From contig CAJUJH010000002.1 in assembly GCA_910586855.1 (NCBI GenBank), positions 186,001 to 250,000 of the forward strand: DNA of 64,000 bases. The letters are read 5' to 3'. Both the position numbers and the translations under genes were made by a program. Positions 43,466 to 50,663 of the stretch are shown here, one piece after another. Position 1 is the first letter of the stretch. Each line of letters begins with the position of its first letter. The notes under the pieces are model-generated. The model was not told where the DNA came from, ran no database searches, and was given only the letters and a program-made list of their open reading frames with translations. The stretch comes from Candidatus Gastranaerophilales bacterium. GTDB lineage: Bacteria; Cyanobacteriota; Vampirovibrionia; Gastranaerophilales; Gastranaerophilaceae.

Positions 43466-43573
43466 AGATTAATTGTAGCATAAAAAGAAAATGCGGGGTA
43501 ATTCTTTTATAGGGTTTTGCAATATTTATGATAATTATTTGGTTTAATTTACTGCACTAATACAACCATATTT

Positions 43574-43601
43574 TTGTATAAACGGGCTTTTTTGGTATAA
43601 T
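43574..43601 (+). promoter_or_regulatory. Promoter of the small hydrophobic peptide gene
   Basis: TTGTAT (43574-43579), 16-bp spacer, TATAAT (43596-43601). Transcription should begin near 43608, giving a leader of about 70 nt before the ATG at 43679. Confidence 0.6.
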
Positions 43602-43619
43602 GACCTTAAAGGGTGGTAC

Positions 43620-43672
43620 AACTCTGCCTCTAGCACAGACATTTTACTAAGAAATGGCTAGAAAGGAGAGTT
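43620..43672 (+). promoter_or_regulatory. Leader hairpin that covers the ribosome binding site of the peptide gene
   Basis: AACTCT (43620-43625) plus TCTAGC (43629-43634) pair with GCTAGA (43657-43662) plus AGAGTT (43667-43672), with a small internal loop and a 22-nt apical loop. The Shine-Dalgarno GGAGAG (43665-43670) is inside the 3' arm, so folding would block translation. This arrangement is known from mRNAs of type I toxins. Confidence 0.55.
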
Positions 43673-43678
43673 AAAACT

Positions 43679-43756
43679 ATGATTTTAGACAAAATAATAA
43701 TGCTACTAATCGTAGCAACGCTATTCATAGTAGCATGTAACTTGTTTAAATTATAG
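43679..43756 (+). CDS. 25-residue hydrophobic peptide, candidate type I toxin
   Basis: ATG at 43679 to TAG at 43754-43756, with AAGGAG 8 bp upstream. The product MILDKIIMLLIVATLFIVAC ends NLFKL: a short charged start, one hydrophobic helix (about residues 6-20) and a Lys near the end. Length and character are those of membrane-acting type I toxins (Ibs, Ldr, Fst styles), without sequence identity that I can see. The coding sequence itself contains a 9-bp inverted repeat (43700-43708 with 43728-43736), and the mRNA is flanked by the leader hairpin and by a long 3' stem-loop. A promoter on the other strand points back into it. A small membrane-protein regulator is the alternative. Confidence 0.5.
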   Translation: MILDKIIMLLIVATLFIVACNLFKL

Positions 43757-43809
43757 GGTACTAAGAGAAGTCCTCGATTAGATTAAGAGCCTATCGGGGG
43801 CTTCACCCT
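43700..43809 (-). ncRNA. Predicted antisense RNA to the peptide mRNA (left end approximate)
   Basis: The promoter at 43843-43816 would start a minus-strand RNA near 43809 that is fully complementary to the 3' stem-loop and, if it continues, to the coding part of the peptide mRNA. The RNA would fold into the mirror stem-loop. Its 3' end cannot be read; 43700 is only a guess. Inferred from promoter position and complementarity alone. Confidence 0.35.
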
Positions 43810-43812
43810 ATA
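43752..43812 (+). other. Long stem-loop at the 3' end of the peptide mRNA
   Basis: Outer arms TATAGGGT (43752-43759) and ACCCTATA (43805-43812); inner arms AAGTCCTCGAT (43768-43778) and ATCGGGGGCTT (43793-43803), 11 pairs including two G-U; apical loop 14 nt. Opposite internal loop is 8 nt against 1. No long U-tract follows, so it is a weak terminator by sequence, but it would protect the 3' end or serve as antisense target. Confidence 0.55.
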
Positions 43813-43815
43813 TTT

Positions 43816-43843
43816 ATTATACCCCATCTGTTACAAAATTCAA
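43816..43843 (-). promoter_or_regulatory. Opposing promoter reading into the peptide gene
   Basis: Minus strand TTGAAT (43843-43838), 16-bp spacer, TATAAT (43821-43816), a perfect -10. No protein gene lies downstream within 350 bp on this strand (the next is queD at 43465), so the likely product is an antisense RNA. Confidence 0.5.
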
Positions 43844-43895
43844 GCTGGAGAGTCTAATTTATTGCGCTACTAGATTGTATTTACATTTTCTCTTC

Positions 43896-44015
43896 ATAAA
43901 ATTATTTTGCAAAAAGGACACAAGGATTCGCACCTGTAAAAGATTATATTAATACCCATTTATTAATATATGCGGAGGCGAATTTTTAATGGTCCTTTTT
44001 GCAAAATAATTTTAT
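43896..44015. mobile_element. 120-bp nested palindrome with perfect 24-bp inverted ends (MITE-like)
   Basis: The outer 24 bp (43896-43919) are the exact reverse complement of 43992-44015. Inside, ATTCGC (43926-43931) pairs with GCGAAT (43978-43983) and TATATTAATA (43945-43954) with TATTAATATA (43961-43970). The triplet TTC flanks both sides (43893-43895, 44016-44018), like a 3-bp target duplication. Size, terminal repeats and lack of coding capacity fit a miniature inverted-repeat element; a very stable RNA hairpin is the alternative. No transposase is in the window. Confidence 0.5.
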
Positions 44016-44055
44016 TTCAAGAAAATTTGAGTTTTAACTTGAGCAAAAATAGATA

Positions 44056-44283
44056 TTATTTTTTATTTCGGTCGATAAATTCTATGTCATAGCCTAAGAT
44101 ATCGGCGATGAGTTTAATTTCACGATAGGGGATGGTTTCTAATTTTAATTTATTACTAAGATTGCTTGCTGAATAATTCTTACTAAGTCTTTTACCAAGT
44201 TCTTTTGCAAGTTTGCTTTTTGTCCAACCCTTTTTGATTGCAAGCATTGTTATCTCTGTTTTTATATCGTCTTCTACACTCAT
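44056..44283 (-). CDS. Small helix-turn-helix protein
   Basis: 75 residues, no named family recognised with confidence. The sequence TEITMLAIKKGWTKSKLAKE followed by NYSASNLSNKLKLETIPYRE looks like a Cro/XRE-type five-helix fold with the turn around GWTKSKLAKEL, and the C-terminus is polar (IEFIDRNKK). A TATAAT lies at 44303-44298, only about 15 bp upstream of the ATG and there is no Shine-Dalgarno sequence, so the mRNA leader would be very short. Divergent from the small gene at 44402, with a palindrome-rich 120-bp spacer. Probably a repressor of itself and its neighbour; inferred from layout. Confidence 0.7.
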   Translation of the reverse strand: MSVEDDIKTEITMLAIKKGWTKSKLAKELGKRLSKNYSASNLSNKLKLETIPYREIKLIADILGYDIEFIDRNKK

Positions 44284-44323
44284 GAGTGTATTTTAACATT
44301 ATATGGTGCAAAAATTTTTATTA

Positions 44324-44352
44324 TTGACGTTATTCACTTATTAATGTATAAT
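44324..44352 (+). promoter_or_regulatory. Strong promoter of the small gene at 44402, with palindromes
   Basis: TTGACG (44324-44329), 17-bp spacer, TATAAT (44347-44352). Repeated TTATTAAT-type sequences, including the palindrome TTTATTAATAAA just downstream, make it a likely operator for the divergent HTH protein. Confidence 0.6.
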
Positions 44353-44401
44353 TTTATTAATAAATGAATTAATATTGCAATAAATGAAGGAAATAATAGC
44401 C

Positions 44402-44596
44402 ATGTGTGAAGAACAAAATTTATCAAATGCGGAAAAATTAGATGTAATTGAAGAGGGGCTTTTAGAAATCAGTGAATTTGTATATATTTTAAAAACGGCT
44501 CTGAATAACGAAAGCACACCTGCAGAGATGCTCCCGTATGCTAATTTTGCAAGTTTAATCAGCACTAAAATCCGTGCTTTGTTTGATAAGTTTTAA
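44402..44596 (+). CDS. Small acidic helical protein of unknown function
   Basis: 64 residues from the ATG at 44402; the ATG at 44384 is less likely because the AAGGA ribosome binding site lies between the two. Sequence MCEEQNLSNAEKLDVIEEGL, LEISEFVYILKTALNNEST, LPYANFASLISTKIRALFDK: two or three amphipathic helices, no membrane segment. Not recognised. It has a near-consensus promoter and a strong terminator (44617), so it is a well-defined single-gene unit divergent from the HTH gene 44056. The pair looks like a small regulatory module or phage/plasmid remnant. Confidence 0.6.
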   Translation: MCEEQNLSNAEKLDVIEEGLLEISEFVYILKTALNNESTPAEMLPYANFASLISTKIRALFDKF

Positions 44597-44616
44597 TATT
44601 TTTAAATTTAAAACCA

Positions 44617-44646
44617 AAAACCGCTTAAAATTAATTAAGCGGTTTT
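44617..44646. terminator. Bidirectional terminator between 44402 gene and tsf
   Basis: AAAACCGCTTA (44617-44627) and TAAGCGGTTTT (44636-44646), 11-bp perfect stem, 8-nt loop, A/T-runs on both sides. It lies between two converging genes. Confidence 0.8.
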
Positions 44647-44680
44647 AAATGAATTTAAATCAATTTTATTCTAAGGTTTA

Positions 44681-45565
44681 TTAGCCTTTAATTTGGCTCA
44701 TTACTTCATCAGCGAAGTTTTCTTGTCTTTTTTCCAAGCCTTCACCAAGAACGTATCTTTCAAATCTTACAACTGAAAGTTTGCCTTCAATTAATTGTGC
44801 AATTGTTTGGTTCGGGTCTTTAACGAAAGCTTGGTCAAGCAAACATCTTTGAGCCATTAGCTTATCGATTCTGCCTGCAACAATTTTTTCTCTGATTGCT
44901 TCAGGTTTGCTTGCAAGGTCTTCTTTACCCATTTCAATTCTTTTCTCTTCTTCAACAACAGAAGATGGAATTTGATCGCGTGAAACAAATTCAGGAGCAG
45001 ATGAAGCTATATGCAAACAAATATCTTTAGCGATTGTTTTTGTTTCATCAGAGCAAGAATTGCATTTTACATCAAGCAATACACCGATTTTACCGTTATG
45101 AACATATGTTGAAACGCAGCAATCAGCATCATAGCGAACAAATCTTCTGATTGTGATTTTTTCGCCGATTTTTGCGATTTGTTCTTTTACAACATCATCA
45201 ATAGGTTTTTTGCAAACCGGGCAATCCATTTTTAACATAGCATCAACTGATTCAGGGTTTAATTTTGCAACAGCTTCTGCCATCATATTTGCAAGGTTTT
45301 TGAAGTTTTCATTTTTTGCAACGAAGTCTGTTTCGCAGTTCATTTCAACCATAGCGCCGATTTTACCGTCAACATAAGTTGCAACAACACCTTCTGCTGC
45401 AATTCTGCCCATTTTTTTATCGGCAGATGCTATACCTTTTTGTCTTAGAAGTTCAGCGGCTTTTTCCATATCGCCTTCTGCTTCAACAAGAGCTTTTTTA
45501 GCATCCATCATGCCAGCGCCTGTTTTATCTCTAAGTTCTTTAACCATTGAGGCTTTTATTTCCAT
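44681..45565 (-). CDS. tsf: Translation elongation factor Ts
   Basis: 294 residues, normal. Exchanges GDP for GTP on EF-Tu. N-terminal UBA-like domain: MVKELRDKTGAGMMDAKKAL, with EGDMEKAAELLRQKGIASAD. The core has AAEGVVATYVDGKIGAMVEM and NCETDFVAKNENFK (the TDF motif contacting EF-Tu). An unusual pair of Cys clusters occurs in the core insert (DCPVCKKPIDD and YDADCCVSTY, KCNSCSDET), which could bind zinc. AAGGAG ribosome binding site. Downstream of rpsB, with a terminator-like hairpin between them. Confidence 0.95.
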   Translation of the reverse strand: MEIKASMVKELRDKTGAGMMDAKKALVEAEGDMEKAAELLRQKGIASADKKMGRIAAEGVVATYVDGKIGAMVEMNCETDFVAKNENFKNLANMMAEAVAKLNPESVDAMLKMDCPVCKKPIDDVVKEQIAKIGEKITIRRFVRYDADCCVSTYVHNGKIGVLLDVKCNSCSDETKTIAKDICLHIASSAPEFVSRDQIPSSVVEEEKRIEMGKEDLASKPEAIREKIVAGRIDKLMAQRCLLDQAFVKDPNQTIAQLIEGKLSVVRFERYVLGEGLEKRQENFADEVMSQIKG

Positions 45566-45591
45566 AATTTTTTACTCCTTTATTATTTTAA

Positions 45592-45622
45592 AAAGGGGCG
45601 GGCAATTTTAACCCGCCCTTTA
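45592..45622 (-). terminator. Attenuator-like hairpin between rpsB and tsf
   Basis: GGGCGGG (45596-45602) and CCCGCCC (45612-45618) extended by A-T pairs, 9-nt loop, followed on the minus strand by a short T-run, in the 69-bp rpsB-tsf spacer. It would end part of the transcripts after rpsB and so lower tsf relative to rpsB. Confidence 0.6.
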
Positions 45623-45634
45623 AACTTTAAATTG

Positions 45635-46396
45635 TTATGCTTTTGCAGCTTCTTCAACACCTGCATCTTTTGCTTCGATTTTTTCGATTTTGCCGGATGT
45701 TGCTTTGTTTTGTCTTAACTCTTTACCTTCTAAAACAGCATCTGCCATTTTTGAAGCTATAAGCTTGATGCTTCTTATCGCATCGTCGTTTCCTGGAATG
45801 ATGTAATCAATGCCATCAGGGTCAGCATTTGTATCAGCTAAGCAGATAACAGGGATATTTAATTTGTTTGCTTCCTGAATTGCGATTAATTCTTTCTTTT
45901 GGTCAACAACAAATAAAATGTCAGGCATACCTTTCATTTCTTTGATACCGCCTAAAGTTTTTGATAATTTTGCAAGCTGTCTGTTTAATTGTGCAATTTC
46001 TTTTTTAGGAAGTTTGTTGATGTGGCCTGATTCAATAAAAGATTCTAATTCTCTTAATTTATTAACTCTGCCTCTGATTGTTTCAAAGTTTGTCATCATA
46101 CCGCCGAGCCATCTTCTGTTAACGTAGTATGCACCTGCTCTTTGAGCTTCTTGTGCTACAACGTCAGTTGCTTGTTTTTTTGTTCCCACAAACAGAACGT
46201 TTCTGCCTTTTGCTGCATAATCTCTAACGATTTCATAAGCAGCATCAAGCTTATCTGAAGTTTTTCTTAAGTCTAAAATGTAAATACCGTTTTTTGCACC
46301 GAAAATATACGGTTTCATTTTAGGGTTCCATTTTTGTGTTTGGTGACCAAAATGTACACCAGCATCTAATAATTCAACTAATGTTGCAGTTGCCAT
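45635..46396 (-). CDS. rpsB: Ribosomal protein uS2
   Basis: 253 residues from the ATG at 46396 (AAGGA upstream); a TTG six codons earlier is rejected because it lies in the ribosome binding site region. Signatures LLDAGVHFGHQTQKWNPKMK and PDILFVVDQKKELIAIQEAN, VICLADTNADPDGIDYIIPG, NDDAIRSIKLI are diagnostic. Small subunit protein. First gene of rpsB-tsf. Its leader of about 105 nt from the promoter at 46509 may bind S2 for feedback, as in other bacteria, but I cannot identify a specific fold. Confidence 0.95.
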   Translation of the reverse strand: MATATLVELLDAGVHFGHQTQKWNPKMKPYIFGAKNGIYILDLRKTSDKLDAAYEIVRDYAAKGRNVLFVGTKKQATDVVAQEAQRAGAYYVNRRWLGGMMTNFETIRGRVNKLRELESFIESGHINKLPKKEIAQLNRQLAKLSKTLGGIKEMKGMPDILFVVDQKKELIAIQEANKLNIPVICLADTNADPDGIDYIIPGNDDAIRSIKLIASKMADAVLEGKELRQNKATSGKIEKIEAKDAGVEEAAKA

Positions 46397-46508
46397 AGTG
46401 ATTTGTCCTTTCAATTTTTTATCTTCTCCAAAGAAAATAATCTAATGCCTATGGTGTGCACTGGCTTTAATTTGCCATACGATTTAAAAATTTTCTTTGT
46501 TCAAAAAA

Positions 46509-46537
46509 ATTGTAATATAAACAAAAAACAATTGCAA
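46509..46537 (-). promoter_or_regulatory. Predicted promoter of rpsB-tsf
   Basis: Minus strand TTGCAA (46537-46532), 17-bp spacer, TACAAT (46514-46509); 4/6 and 5/6 matches. Start would be near 46502. Confidence 0.45.
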
Positions 46538-46591
46538 ACAGAGGGTTATGAATTTTACAGACTTAAAGTAAATTGCAATTTAAACAGTTAT

Positions 46592-46888
46592 TTATAACAA
46601 CACATCTACTTTTGTTTTTGGCTGACCTTGTGCAATTTTTTTGTAGATATCTGCCACATATGCCGTATTTACTGTTTTTGGTGCACTATTTTGCAAGCAG
46701 CGTAATAATTCTGCTGTTTCTTTCGAATTATTCATATAGGAAAATATAATTTCTTTGCTGTTTGAACCTTTTACAACAGTCGCATTTTGCAGTGCAGTCT
46801 GCATTTCAGCCATTAATTTTTTGGCTTGCTTTGTATCTATGCATTTAATTGTATGATATTTTGCACCAAAGGCTGGTTGTATAAACAT
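46592..46888 (-). CDS. Small lineage protein with N-terminal PAFGAKY motif
   Basis: 98 residues, not recognised. The start MFIQPAFGAKYHTIKC carries a short aromatic-glycine motif (P5-A6-F7-G8) that resembles the ISF-G motif of other proteins in this window. The rest is a mixed alpha/beta domain (DTKQAKKLMAEMQTALQNAT, SKEIIFSYMNNSKETAELLR). TTAGGAA is the ribosome binding site; a TATAAT lies about 25 bp upstream of the ATG, next to a CCTGT/ACAGG inverted repeat (46920-46932). Single gene between rpsB and 47025 on the same strand. Function unknown. Confidence 0.68.
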   Translation of the reverse strand: MFIQPAFGAKYHTIKCIDTKQAKKLMAEMQTALQNATVVKGSNSKEIIFSYMNNSKETAELLRCLQNSAPKTVNTAYVADIYKKIAQGQPKTKVDVLL

Positions 46889-47024
46889 TTTATAAATTCC
46901 TAATAAATTATACTCGGTTCCTGTATTACAGGCTATTTATTATAAAATGCTGAATTTATACTTTTGTTGTTTTATTGCAAAAAATTTACATTATAAGCTG
47001 CATTGTATTTTTAAGGGCACTTAT

Positions 47025-47597
47025 TTATCCGCGTATCCCTACTATTAAGGTTGATGTTTTGATGTTTGAATCAAAATCATTATCAACGGTGCTAATAAAC
47101 TTTGATATGTCGTCCATAGTTCTTATATAGTTATCGGCAATTTCTTTTGCAAGAGTGTCATTGCCTGTTAATATTTCTACGCAGGCATCAGATATCAATT
47201 TTAGAAGTTTATCTTCTTCTTTACCTGAAAATTCCTTTTTTATACCTTTGATGAGCCAATCTTTTTTACCTGGGTTTGTTTTCATTATGCTTAATATATC
47301 ATATGAATTTAAACCTGAATCAAGAAGAATGTTTTTAATGGTCTCTTTACTTTGTTTATTGGAATTTTCAACAGCTTCATCTAATTGCGCGGTTAAATCA
47401 ATAATTTCATCTTCCGATATGCTGTTATTTTTGAAAGCTACAGCATTAAATGTGACAATATCCTGCAGTTCATTTTCCGACGATTCTTTTGAAGTTTCCG
47501 CAAAAAGATTTTGATTATTTTCACCAGCTTTATTTGGTGTGATTTTTTGCACAACATTTTGTGTAATTTTTGCAAGATTGAAATTTATAAAAGGCAT
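47025..47597 (-). CDS. Uncharacterised helical protein
   Basis: 190 residues, no recognised family, no signal peptide or membrane segment. Mostly helical and charged: ISEDEIIDLTAQLDEAVENS, KETIKNILLDSGLNSYDILS, and KDWLIKGIKKEFSGKEEDKL. The C-terminus is more ordered (DFDSNIKTSTLIVGIRG). The N-terminus MPFINFNLAKITQ is short and amphipathic, and VTFNAVAFKNN near residue 48 loosely recalls the ISF-x motif. AGAGG ribosome binding site. Flanked by spacers of 136 and 126 bases without visible elements. Function unknown. Confidence 0.65.
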   Translation of the reverse strand: MPFINFNLAKITQNVVQKITPNKAGENNQNLFAETSKESSENELQDIVTFNAVAFKNNSISEDEIIDLTAQLDEAVENSNKQSKETIKNILLDSGLNSYDILSIMKTNPGKKDWLIKGIKKEFSGKEEDKLLKLISDACVEILTGNDTLAKEIADNYIRTMDDISKFISTVDNDFDSNIKTSTLIVGIRG

Positions 47598-47723
47598 TTT
47601 TAAACCTCTTTTGTATTTTTATTATTTATATCGGCAGTTTTATATTAAAAAATAAGAGTTTTTTAAGAGATTTAAACAAAAATTAACAAAACTTAAGCGA
47701 ATTTAGTAATATCATTTAGGCAA

Positions 47724-48677
47724 TTATATGTACAGTCTGCAGGCAACTTTAGAACTATCTTTTTGAGGTTTTAGGGTAAAGGTTTTATTTCTGCAGATAT
47801 CTGCCGCAAACTTGCATCTTGGATGGTATGGGCAGCCGGGGATTGGTTTTGTAATTGGAGATGGGGCACCTTTAATGTTTTCAAGTTTTTTACCTTTAAC
47901 TGTCGGGAGTGCTGCAAGTAAATCTTTGGTATAGGGGTGCTTAGGGTCTCGAAAGAGTATATTTGTTTCCGCTTCTTCGATAATTCTTCCCATATACATA
48001 ATTGATACAAAATCACAGTATTGCTTTACTATTCCAAGGTTATGTGTAATAAGAATAATTGATTTTCCCATTCTTTTAATATCGGACAGAAGTTTTAAAA
48101 TTTGCGCCTGAATTGTAACATCAAGAGCCGTGGTGGGTTCATCAGCTATAATGACATCTGCGTTTGATGAGAGTGCCATTGCAATAATAACTCTTTGTTT
48201 CATCCCGCCTGAAAGCTCATGCGGGTATGCTTTCAGTCTTTCTTTGGGGTTAACGATTTCAACTTCTTCAAGAGATTTAAGCGCAATTTCATAAGCTCTT
48301 TTTTTATCAACTTTATTATGGAGCATTATTGTTTCAATCATTTGATTTTCAATTGTATAAAGCGGATTTAAAGAAGTCATCGGGTCTTGCGGTATGAGCG
48401 CAATTTTTTTGCCTCTTATTTTTCTTAAATTATTTTCTTTTAATTCTAAAAGATTTTCATCGTAATAAAATATTTGCCCGGATGTAATCTTGGAATTTTT
48501 TGGCAGCAGTTTTACAATGCTCATTATGGTCATTGTTTTACCGCAGCCGGATTCGCCTACTATTGCGTGTATTTGACCTTTTTTCAGTTTAAAATTTACA
48601 TTGTGGATTGCTGTATAAAATTTATCATCAATATCAAAGCCGAGAGATAAATTGTTTATTTCAATAATGTTTTGCAT
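47724..48677 (-). CDS. dppD: Dipeptide/oligopeptide ABC transporter ATP-binding protein
   Basis: 317 residues. Walker A is AIVGESGCGKTMTIMSIVKL, the Q-loop lies in ALIPQDPMTSLNP, the signature is AYPHELSGGMKQRVIIAMAL, Walker B is VIIADEPTTALDVTIQAQIL and the H-loop is ILITHNLGIVKQ. The C-terminal oligopeptide-transporter domain carries GAPSPITKPIPGCPYHPRCK with the Cys residues of the iron-sulfur-like motif. This is the D-type ATPase of Opp/Dpp/nickel systems. No permease, binding protein or F-type ATPase is adjacent, so it works with partners encoded elsewhere. Specificity unknown. Confidence 0.9.
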   Translation of the reverse strand: MQNIIEINNLSLGFDIDDKFYTAIHNVNFKLKKGQIHAIVGESGCGKTMTIMSIVKLLPKNSKITSGQIFYYDENLLELKENNLRKIRGKKIALIPQDPMTSLNPLYTIENQMIETIMLHNKVDKKRAYEIALKSLEEVEIVNPKERLKAYPHELSGGMKQRVIIAMALSSNADVIIADEPTTALDVTIQAQILKLLSDIKRMGKSIILITHNLGIVKQYCDFVSIMYMGRIIEEAETNILFRDPKHPYTKDLLAALPTVKGKKLENIKGAPSPITKPIPGCPYHPRCKFAADICRNKTFTLKPQKDSSKVACRLYI

Positions 48678-48717
48678 ACAAATAAATATAGCATATCGGT
48701 TTATTTTTTACACTTCT

Positions 48718-49317
48718 TCATTCAGGCAGGTTTTCGATATAGAATTTTCTTATATCATTTAAGGCTTTAATAAAAAGCGCCTTTGTTTCATTTTCTTCTT
48801 TCCATTTATTGTAAGCGCAGGTTTTTGGAAGTATTTCAAGCGGGGTATCGGGAAAATTTCTGCAGACCATGGGTCTTTTTTCATACACAGGACAAAAAGA
48901 TTTGCCATCTTTCATTTGAACTTTTTTGCAATGGTAAAAATAAAGTTTCTCTGAGCTATTTTGTATGAAGCCTGCACATAAATTATTCTGCAGGAGGTTA
49001 TTTGGAGCAGTATTATTTTCATAAAGTTCAAAAGTTTCTAAAAAACTTTTTGACGAAATATCACCATTTTGAACCTTATTTTTAAGTGCTTCAGGAGGAA
49101 ATTCACTTATAGCTAAATTACAGCAGGTGCCGCAATTGTTGCACTTTGCTTTATCAAATGCAGCTTTAATTTCATTTTCTGATTTTAATATTTCATCTTT
49201 AAGGGTTGTTTCAAGAAAAAGTCGTTTTTCTTTATTATTAAGAAAAACGAGCTTTTTATCAATTTGTTTTTTAGATTTTAAAAAGATTTCACGGTAAAGA
49301 TTTGCTTTATTGTGCAT
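48718..49317 (-). CDS. YkgJ-type cysteine-cluster protein
   Basis: 199 residues. The CxxCxxCC motif (KCNNCGTCCNLAISEFPPE, about residues 59-77) and later Cys in NNLCAGF, YFYHCKKV, FCPVYEKRPMVCRNFP and PKTCAYNKW match the zinc- or iron-cluster-binding family PF03692 (YkgJ/FliB-like). The CRNFPDTPLE part is typical. Function is not established for the family; some members methylate flagellin lysines but this one lacks that extension. It is 10 bp from the CoA-activase-like gene on the same strand, so probably one transcript of metal-cluster proteins. Confidence 0.82.
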   Translation of the reverse strand: MHNKANLYREIFLKSKKQIDKKLVFLNNKEKRLFLETTLKDEILKSENEIKAAFDKAKCNNCGTCCNLAISEFPPEALKNKVQNGDISSKSFLETFELYENNTAPNNLLQNNLCAGFIQNSSEKLYFYHCKKVQMKDGKSFCPVYEKRPMVCRNFPDTPLEILPKTCAYNKWKEENETKALFIKALNDIRKFYIENLPE

Positions 49318-49327
49318 AATTTATAAA

Positions 49328-50563
49328 TTATATATTGGATGTTTCCTGGATTGCTGTGCTGTGCTCACAATGACATGAACCATGTGCAAGGTCTTGCTTG
49401 CAATTGCATTCGCTGCTTTTTTCTGCAATTGCAGCATTTTGATTTTGAAGTTTATTTCTCATCTTCTTTCTTCTCATCAAATCAACAAAAGCCTCTAGCC
49501 TTGTTAAATACCCCGCCTTACCTGTCTGTTCATCCATAATTAAGGATAAAATAGGGATATTAACATCTTCCCTCATTTTTGGGAAAATATTTTGTGACAT
49601 AATTTCCGGCATGCAGGTAAACGGTGAAACGTGAATAAGCCCGTCAGTTCCTCTTTCTTCTGCATACATAACATCAGAAATGCATTCAAGTGCATCTCCT
49701 CCAATATCTCTCATAAGATACGGTTTTGCCATTCTAAAAGCGCGCTCCAGATGGGTTTCACCTTTTTTGCACATTTTTGGAATTATCGCATCTTTTAAGA
49801 AGCCTGAAACAGTAAGGCTGCGTCTTGTCTGCACACCCATTTTACCAAGCTCTCTTTCAATATTTTGGTTTGAAAATCTATCCAATACAAGGAAAATTTC
49901 TCCTGTTAAATCAACATGGAGCACCTCTTTATTATTATCGATTTTAACATTTGAAATTTCTCTTAAGCCGGCTTTTAGCGCCTTTTTCAATTCTCTTGTG
50001 GTATTTGCTTCATCCACCATTTTTAAGGCTTTGTTGAAGGCTTTTTCAGAGTCTCCGATATTATATTCTCTTGCTCTATGGTAGGATAAGAATTTTTCAA
50101 GTTCATCAATTGCAAAAACTTTTCTAACTGCAATATTTATCGCCCTTATAATGGGAATTGGGTTTTTTGTACCTGTTAAATCCGTTAAAAAGCGGTACAT
50201 TCCTTTAAAACCGTCATAAAGGTTTAGCTCAATAAAATTAGCATCATATCCTAAATCTTTAAGTACGTTTTTAATGCTTTTGCCGTATTCACCAAGTCTG
50301 CAGATACCAGGGGATGTTATCATTGCAACATAATCTGTTCCGCCCTCAATTGCTTCAATAAAATTTCCCAAGATTAATTTATAAGGAAGACAGATAGCCT
50401 CGGGCGAATTTTTTGTTCCTAAAGAAAGTGTTTTCTTACTTGTATACGGGGGCACAAAAGGTTCAATACCAAGTTTTTTAAGTGCTGCTGCCCAGCATAT
50501 AGAAATTGTTCCCATATGCGGGAATGCTACTCTCATTTTCTTTTTATCTGTATTTTTTTCCAT
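49328..50563 (-). CDS. Acyl-CoA dehydratase activase-related protein (DUF2229-like)
   Basis: 411 residues from the ATG at 50563; the frame is open 14 codons further upstream. The sequence RVAFPHMGTISICWAAALKK, LGTKNSPEAICLPYKLILGN, ITSPGICRLGEYGKSI and HVSPFTCMPEIMSQNIFPKM fits the Cys-rich family that accompanies 2-hydroxyacyl-CoA dehydratase activases (CoA-substrate-specific enzyme activase, DUF2229). Conserved Cys could ligate a 4Fe-4S cluster. The usual N-terminal ATPase domain of the long fused proteins is absent, so this is the stand-alone part. The last 30 residues hold a second, unusual cluster (SSECNCKQDLAHGSCHCEHS). Metabolic role unknown. Confidence 0.78.
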   Translation of the reverse strand: MEKNTDKKKMRVAFPHMGTISICWAAALKKLGIEPFVPPYTSKKTLSLGTKNSPEAICLPYKLILGNFIEAIEGGTDYVAMITSPGICRLGEYGKSIKNVLKDLGYDANFIELNLYDGFKGMYRFLTDLTGTKNPIPIIRAINIAVRKVFAIDELEKFLSYHRAREYNIGDSEKAFNKALKMVDEANTTRELKKALKAGLREISNVKIDNNKEVLHVDLTGEIFLVLDRFSNQNIERELGKMGVQTRRSLTVSGFLKDAIIPKMCKKGETHLERAFRMAKPYLMRDIGGDALECISDVMYAEERGTDGLIHVSPFTCMPEIMSQNIFPKMREDVNIPILSLIMDEQTGKAGYLTRLEAFVDLMRRKKMRNKLQNQNAAIAEKSSECNCKQDLAHGSCHCEHSTAIQETSNI

Positions 50564-50663
50564 AAAAATAGTTCCAGTTATTAAGACATATATATTTTGC
50601 CACAAAAATATTGTCTGGTCACTTTTGTTTTAATTGTTGTAACAAAAAGATTAAAAACGAAAC

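Noticed and set aside
43986..44010. Six-codon frame MVLFAK inside the 120-bp palindrome
   Set aside because: Too short to support although GGAGG lies upstream; the bases are fixed by the inverted repeat.
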